Shown here piece after piece: positions 60,395 to 64,000 of a DNA stretch of 64,000 nucleotides. Position numbers and translations under genes: made by a program. The DNA is from Kribbella sp. NBC_01245 (GTDB lineage: Bacteria; Actinomycetota; Actinomycetes; Propionibacteriales; Kribbellaceae). The notes below the pieces were generated by a model. That model had not been told where the DNA came from, ran no database searches, and worked only from the letters and a program-made list of their open reading frames with translations. The first letter of the stretch is position 1, and the number at the start of each line of letters is the position of its first letter. The stretch spans positions 4,340,001 through 4,404,000 of the forward strand of contig NZ_CP108487.1 of assembly GCF_036226525.1 (NCBI RefSeq), given 5' to 3'.

Positions 60395-60915
60395 TGAGTA
60401 CAGATGAGAGTTCGGAGCGAGTGCGCGGCTGGCTGAGTGGCCGCCTTCCCGCCGACTGGTTCGACGGCGAGCCAGAGATCACCATCGACCGCGACGAGAT
60501 CCTCGTGGTCGGCAAGATTCCCGCCCCCACCCTGGAGGGCGAGGTCACCGAGGCGACCCGGGCCGCGGCCGAGGCCGGGCGCATCAAGCAGTTCCGTGAG
60601 GACACCCGCGAGCGGCGGATCGAGATCGCCCGCGAGCTCGAGCACGCCACCCGGCGCAAGGTCGCCTGGGGAGTCGTCTCAGGCGATACCCGCACGGTGT
60701 TCACCTCACTGTCGTCACCGGTGATGACCCGGTTACGCCAGCCCGAGCGCCAGGTCCTCGACACCCTCGTCGACGCGGGCGTGGCCCGTTCCCGCAGCGA
60801 CGCCCTGGCCTGGTGCGTCAAACTCGTCGCCCAGCACAGCGAAACCTGGCTGGCCGACCTCCGCGAAGCCATGGCCAAAGTAGAAGACGTCCGCCGCTCC
60901 GGCCCCGACGCCTGA
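60394..60915 (+). CDS. Hypothetical protein with a possible ribbon-helix-helix-like C-terminus
   Basis: A 173-residue soluble protein, Glu/Arg-rich, with long predicted helices in the first 100 residues ([21 protein letters not shown]). The C-terminal 60 residues (QVLDTLVDAGVARSRSDALA) are reminiscent of ribbon-helix-helix or arc-like patterns, so DNA binding is possible. A perfect palindrome abuts its start codon. A hairpin lies just after its stop. Not matched to a named family. Confidence 0.75.
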   Translation: MSTDESSERVRGWLSGRLPADWFDGEPEITIDRDEILVVGKIPAPTLEGEVTEATRAAAEAGRIKQFREDTRERRIEIARELEHATRRKVAWGVVSGDTRTVFTSLSSPVMTRLRQPERQVLDTLVDAGVARSRSDALAWCVKLVAQHSETWLADLREAMAKVEDVRRSGPDA

Positions 60916-60930
60916 CCCGGCCCGACGTAC

Positions 60931-60971
60931 GGCGGTCCGAATCCCTTTATCCACAGGGGGATCGGACCGCC
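60931..60971 (+). terminator. Hairpin terminator
   Basis: GGCGGTCCGA pairs perfectly with TCGGACCGCC, extended by a few pairs after one A-A mismatch; loop about 11 nt. It lies 16 bp after the preceding stop. Confidence 0.8.
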
Positions 60972-62105
60972 TTCAACCACGTCCGCGTCACCTGGCAGGA
61001 GGACAGCCCGCGCCCGAACCGGGTCTTCCTCCGCGTCCCGGGCAATCCAACTGAGAAGTATGTCCACTACGTCCCGGCGGACGCGCCCAACCAGCTCGAT
61101 CTGCCCAAGGAGTACGTCAGCAGATACGGCCATGGCGACGACCTGGAGGTCGGCGTAACGGTCGGCACCGAGGCGGGTTCGACCAGCGCGGTCGCCATCT
61201 CGCCTCAGTTCGACACCTTGGACGCCGGCTACCCGGTTCTCGATTCGTTCCAGGCCTCCGGCGCGAACACCCTGCGGGTCAAGTGGCGTGCGGGCGTTGC
61301 CATCCCGCGGGACAGCAACCCCGGTGACCCGCTCGACCGACCGGAGCCACCGCGGTTCCAGCCGATGTACCGGCGCGGTTCGGCGCCATCAGTGGCGTTG
61401 CGCCAGCCGTCGACGTCCACCGAGATCACCGTCAGCGGCATCGCACCCGGCTATAGCTTCTACGTACTCTCGGTCAACGAGTGGTTCATCGGCCAGCCCG
61501 GTGCCGATGTCTATGTCCACGCCACCGCGTTGACGGCCACCATTCCGACCCGGGTCACCTACGGCCTGCCAACTGTGGTCACCGGCCAGATCAGCGACGC
61601 CGGCCAGCGGCGAACCGTCGTGCTCCAGGCCAGGAATAACGCCACGAGCCCGTGGACCGCAGCGACGTTCTGGGAGCCGACCAAGGACTTCCGGCTCGAG
61701 GTGCGAAGCCCGGGCACTCGCCAGTACCGCGTCGTGGTCACAGGGCCCGAGACGACCGGCAACCAGGTCTGGTTCGGCACGTCGAGCGCGCCGGTGACGA
61801 CCACGACCGGGTATCGCGTGGTGACGGCGAAGTTCTCGCAGCCGGTGATCAATCGTGGCGCGGCGACGGTGGCGCAGTTGGTGGTCCAGCCTTACCTCAG
61901 CGGTACCGCGCTGCTGCAGCGGCGGCAGGCCACGGGCTGGGTGGGCGTCAAGTACGTGCCCATGAGCTACGGCAAGGCCAACTACAAGATGACGACGGGC
62001 ACCAAGGGCACGGTCGCCTACCGGTACTACGTTCCCGCTGGTACGACAGCGGGTCGCGGTATCGCCGCCACCTTCACCGCGCCGTTCTACCTCACCGCCC
62101 GCTGA
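60972..62105 (+). pseudogene. 5'-truncated secreted-type protein with FN3-like repeats
   Basis: The frame is open for 378 codons from the hairpin to the stop. It has beta-sandwich, fibronectin-III-like content: HVRVTWQEDSPRPNRVFLRV, TLRVKWRAG, ITVSGIAPGYSFYVLSVNEW and a C-terminal part with repeated Val/Tyr strands. No start codon or signal peptide lies at the beginning: the only in-frame ATG upstream is inside the preceding gene, read through the terminator hairpin. Most likely the N-terminus of an exported protein has been lost. Confidence 0.6.
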
Positions 62106-62118
62106 GTCCGGCGTACGG

Positions 62119-62155
62119 CGGTGGGCGTAATCCCCGCTAGGGATTACGCCCACCG
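62119..62155. terminator. Bidirectional hairpin terminator
   Basis: A perfect 16-bp stem (CGGTGGGCGTAATCCC and complement) with a 5-nt loop, between convergent genes and 11 bp from the stop of the TM-helix protein. Confidence 0.9.
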
Positions 62156-62165
62156 GTATGAGGTG

Positions 62166-63020
62166 TTACCGGGGCGGGTTGCTGGACCAGCCGTTGTCGC
62201 CTTGGCCGGGCTGTCCGGACCAGTTGGTCGCGCCGTACGACGCGGGGTGCGGCTCGTTGGTCTGGGCCGGCGGGGTCTGACCACTTCCGGCGTACGGGCC
62301 GTTGGCGGTCTGCGTGCCAGTTGCGGGCGTTGTGCCGTTGTTGGCCGACGTGGTCGGGCCGGTGGACGTTACGCCGCGCTCGAACAGGCGCTGCAGGGCC
62401 TGGGCCGCCATCTCGCGACCACCGAGGCCGAACGCAAGACCCATCGCGAGGGCCGCGCCGGCGAGCACGATCAGCAGCGTGTTACCGGTCAGCTGGACCG
62501 CGATACCGAGCTGGGTCAGCGCGGCGAAGGCGGCGTAGATCAGGACCGCGTACCGGCCGACCTTGGCCAGGGTCTCGTTACCCGTCGCGCCACGGATCAC
62601 CGCGGCCAGGAAGTTCGCGAACAACGCGGCCAGGCAGATGATCACGATCGCGGCGAAGATGCGCGGGATGTAGCCGAGCATCGTGCTCATGAAGGCCGAG
62701 ATCTCCGGCACGCCGAGCGCCGAGGCGAACATCGTGAAGCTGATCAGGAACACGAACCAGAAGACGACCTTGCCGAGCATCGCCGAGGCCGTCAGACCGG
62801 TACCGGATCGCTGCAGTACGCCGGATACGCCGGCCCGATCCATCCAGTGGTCGAAGCCGACCTTGCCGAGCAGCCTGCCGATCAGGTTGCCGAGAATCTT
62901 CGCGACGAAATAGCCGACGACCAGAATGACGATGCCGCCGAGCAGGTTGGGGATGAACGACAAAAGCTTGCCGAAGGCATCTTCGAAGGGCTGGGTGAAG
63001 TCGATCGCTAACGCCGACAT
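62166..63020 (-). CDS. Conserved TM-helix protein, channel-like
   Basis: A 284-residue membrane protein with about five helices: residues 25-45, 80-100, 118-140, 155-175 and 180-200. Repeated FGKLLSFIPNLLGGIVILVV and FMSTMLGYIPRIFAAIVIIC segments are the TM_helix repeat found in MscS-like/CmpX proteins. The C-terminal 80 residues are a Gly/Thr/Pro/Asn-rich low-complexity tail. Probably a small mechanosensitive-like channel without the MscS beta domain. Confidence 0.85.
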   Translation of the reverse strand: MSALAIDFTQPFEDAFGKLLSFIPNLLGGIVILVVGYFVAKILGNLIGRLLGKVGFDHWMDRAGVSGVLQRSGTGLTASAMLGKVVFWFVFLISFTMFASALGVPEISAFMSTMLGYIPRIFAAIVIICLAALFANFLAAVIRGATGNETLAKVGRYAVLIYAAFAALTQLGIAVQLTGNTLLIVLAGAALAMGLAFGLGGREMAAQALQRLFERGVTSTGPTTSANNGTTPATGTQTANGPYAGSGQTPPAQTNEPHPASYGATNWSGQPGQGDNGWSSNPPR

Positions 63021-63269
63021 CGGGCTTCCTCTCCAGGATGGGCCCGTCTGCCGTCGCCGCGCACAGCAACATCACGCGACCCCGGCCACGGGCGGGTGCA
63101 GTGGTGTCTGCTGGCCCCGTGCCCGTCACCCTGAGTCCCAAACGTGTCACCTTCCGCAAGCTCATTGCTAAAGGCAAGCACTTCGGTTGAGCGCGCGCTC
63201 AAGCCCGCCTTGAGCGCTCGCTCAGACCCGGCACTCGGGACGGGTCAGGTGATTTGAGAGGCTGACGCC

Positions 63270-63725
63270 ATGACCGATGTCGTGATCCGCCCCGCCACCG
63301 TTGCCGACGTACCGGCCATCGTCGCCATGCTCGCCGAGGACGAGATCGGCGCCCTGCGCGAATCCCCCGGCGACCTCGCGCCATACCTGCGCGCCTTCGC
63401 CGATATCGATGCCGACGGCAACCAGGTGCTGGTGGTCGCGGAACGGGACGGCGAACTGGTCGGCACGCTACAGCTGACGATCATCCCGGGCATGTCCCGC
63501 AAGGGCGCCAAACGCGCCCTGGTCGAGGGCGTCCGGGTCGGCGCGGCGGCCCGCGGCCTGGGCCTCGGCACCACCCTGATGGAGTGGTCGATCGACGAGG
63601 CCCGGCGACGCGAGTGCCACATCATCCAGCTCACCTCGGACAAGGCCCGCCTGGACGCGCATCGCTTCTACGACCGGCTCGGTTTCGCCGCCAGCCATGA
63701 GGGTTTCAAGCTGCAGCTGGTTTAG
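63270..63725 (+). CDS. GNAT family N-acetyltransferase
   Basis: A 151-residue GNAT. Motif A is VEGVRVGAAARGLGLGTTLM (R-G-x-G-x-G/A, binding acetyl-CoA), motif B is LTSDKARLDAHRFYDRLGF with the usual Tyr. N-terminal VVIRPATVADVPAIVAML is the typical first strand-helix. Substrate unknown. Its stop overlaps that of the convergent metallopeptidase by 3 bp. Confidence 0.93.
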   Translation: MTDVVIRPATVADVPAIVAMLAEDEIGALRESPGDLAPYLRAFADIDADGNQVLVVAERDGELVGTLQLTIIPGMSRKGAKRALVEGVRVGAAARGLGLGTTLMEWSIDEARRRECHIIQLTSDKARLDAHRFYDRLGFAASHEGFKLQLV

Positions 63726-64000
63726 GAGACACGCTTGGCCGGTGCGACGAAGGTGTTGCACTTGGCTGGGTTCGGATTCTTGAAGGCACCGCTCTCCCAG
63801 TACCAGTGGTTGGCCTTCGAGCCGTGATCCCGGACCTTCTTGGGGTCGTACTCGTCGCCGCTGTGCCGGCTCAGGGTCTCCCACTCGGCCAGCTTCCGTC
63901 CGGTGAGCTCGAACGACTGCTTGTTCGCGCCGAGGAAGAGCGCGCTGAGGCAGGAGGCCTGGAGCTCCAACCGGCGGTTCTCCTCGAGCTTGGCGGCCTC
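63722..64000 (-). CDS. Neutral zinc metallopeptidase (YpfJ-like), 5' end outside the window
   Basis: Only the C-terminal 92 codons are visible. ENRRLELQASCLSALFLGANK resembles the region just after the catalytic motif of YpfJ-type putative zinc metallopeptidases (R-x-E-L-Q-A-D-C). The HExxH motif would lie beyond the right end of the window. The tail includes HWYWESGAF and KCNTF. Confidence 0.65.
   Translation of the reverse strand, partial: EAAKLEENRRLELQASCLSALFLGANKQSFELTGRKLAEWETLSRHSGDEYDPKKVRDHGSKANHWYWESGAFKNPNPAKCNTFVAPAKRVS

Overview
The window is high-GC actinobacterial chromosome. Starts are ATG, GTG and TTG, neighbouring genes often overlap by 4 bp (ATGA, GTGA, TTGA), and lineage markers are present: PspC-type histidine kinases, LCP and LytR_C envelope proteins, a DUF3263 protein, Tat export and ROK-controlled sugar ABC operons. 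Gene content and the GTAC-rich codon style suggest Propionibacteriales, with Kribbella-like as a guess. No rRNA, tRNA, replication origin or CRISPR array was seen.

Layout. 1-5.3 kb: a PIG-L deacetylase (cut by the window edge), a DUF1152 protein, a GntR/DUF1648 membrane pair, an alpha/beta hydrolase and a bleomycin-hydrolase-type aminopeptidase. 5.4-5.9 kb: divergent cysteine-free ribosomal proteins bL32 and bS18 around a Zur-like box. 6-9.9 kb: a PspC histidine kinase/LuxR pair divergent from a PspC protein, then a cold-shock protein. 10-14.6 kb: an EgtD-like methyltransferase with a membrane partner, a zinc alcohol dehydrogenase, an FAD oxidase and a VOC protein. 14.6-19 kb: a small island with a frameshifted Abi-type gene and a structured RNA candidate between direct repeats of a serine-hydrolase 3' end, followed by a LysR regulator divergent from a Tat-exported class A beta-lactamase. 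19-20.7 kb: a SAM-I riboswitch in front of a threonine-synthase-like gene and a ThiS/MoaD-like sulfur carrier. 21-31 kb: a lipoprotein, a HhH-GPD glycosylase, trehalose genes otsB and otsA (not adjacent), an amidase, an oxidoreductase and an FGGY kinase.

31-35 kb is a repeat-rich gene desert (minisatellite, palindromes) followed by two apparently identical direct copies of a 1558-bp IS4-type element, 38 bp apart. 35-49 kb: a second histidine kinase/response regulator, an MMPL transporter, panD, an M24 peptidase, HU, an LCP protein, a succinate-semialdehyde-type dehydrogenase, a secreted M6 protease, a DinB protein and uracil-DNA glycosylase. 49.9-53.3 kb: an asymmetric heterodimeric ABC exporter. 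53.5-60.3 kb: one sugar-uptake operon (ROK regulator, binding protein, two permeases, GH4 glycosidase, BadF-type kinase) with a promoter and operator in front and an intrinsic terminator behind. The end holds a possible autoregulator, a 5'-truncated secreted-type gene, a TM-helix channel-like protein, a GNAT and the end of a metallopeptidase.

The intergenic spaces contain at least three families of long foldback repeats (25-53 bp arms) in convergent, tandem and divergent gaps. With the SAM-riboswitch/sulfur-carrier operon and the Abi/RNA island, these are the most promising unexplained features.
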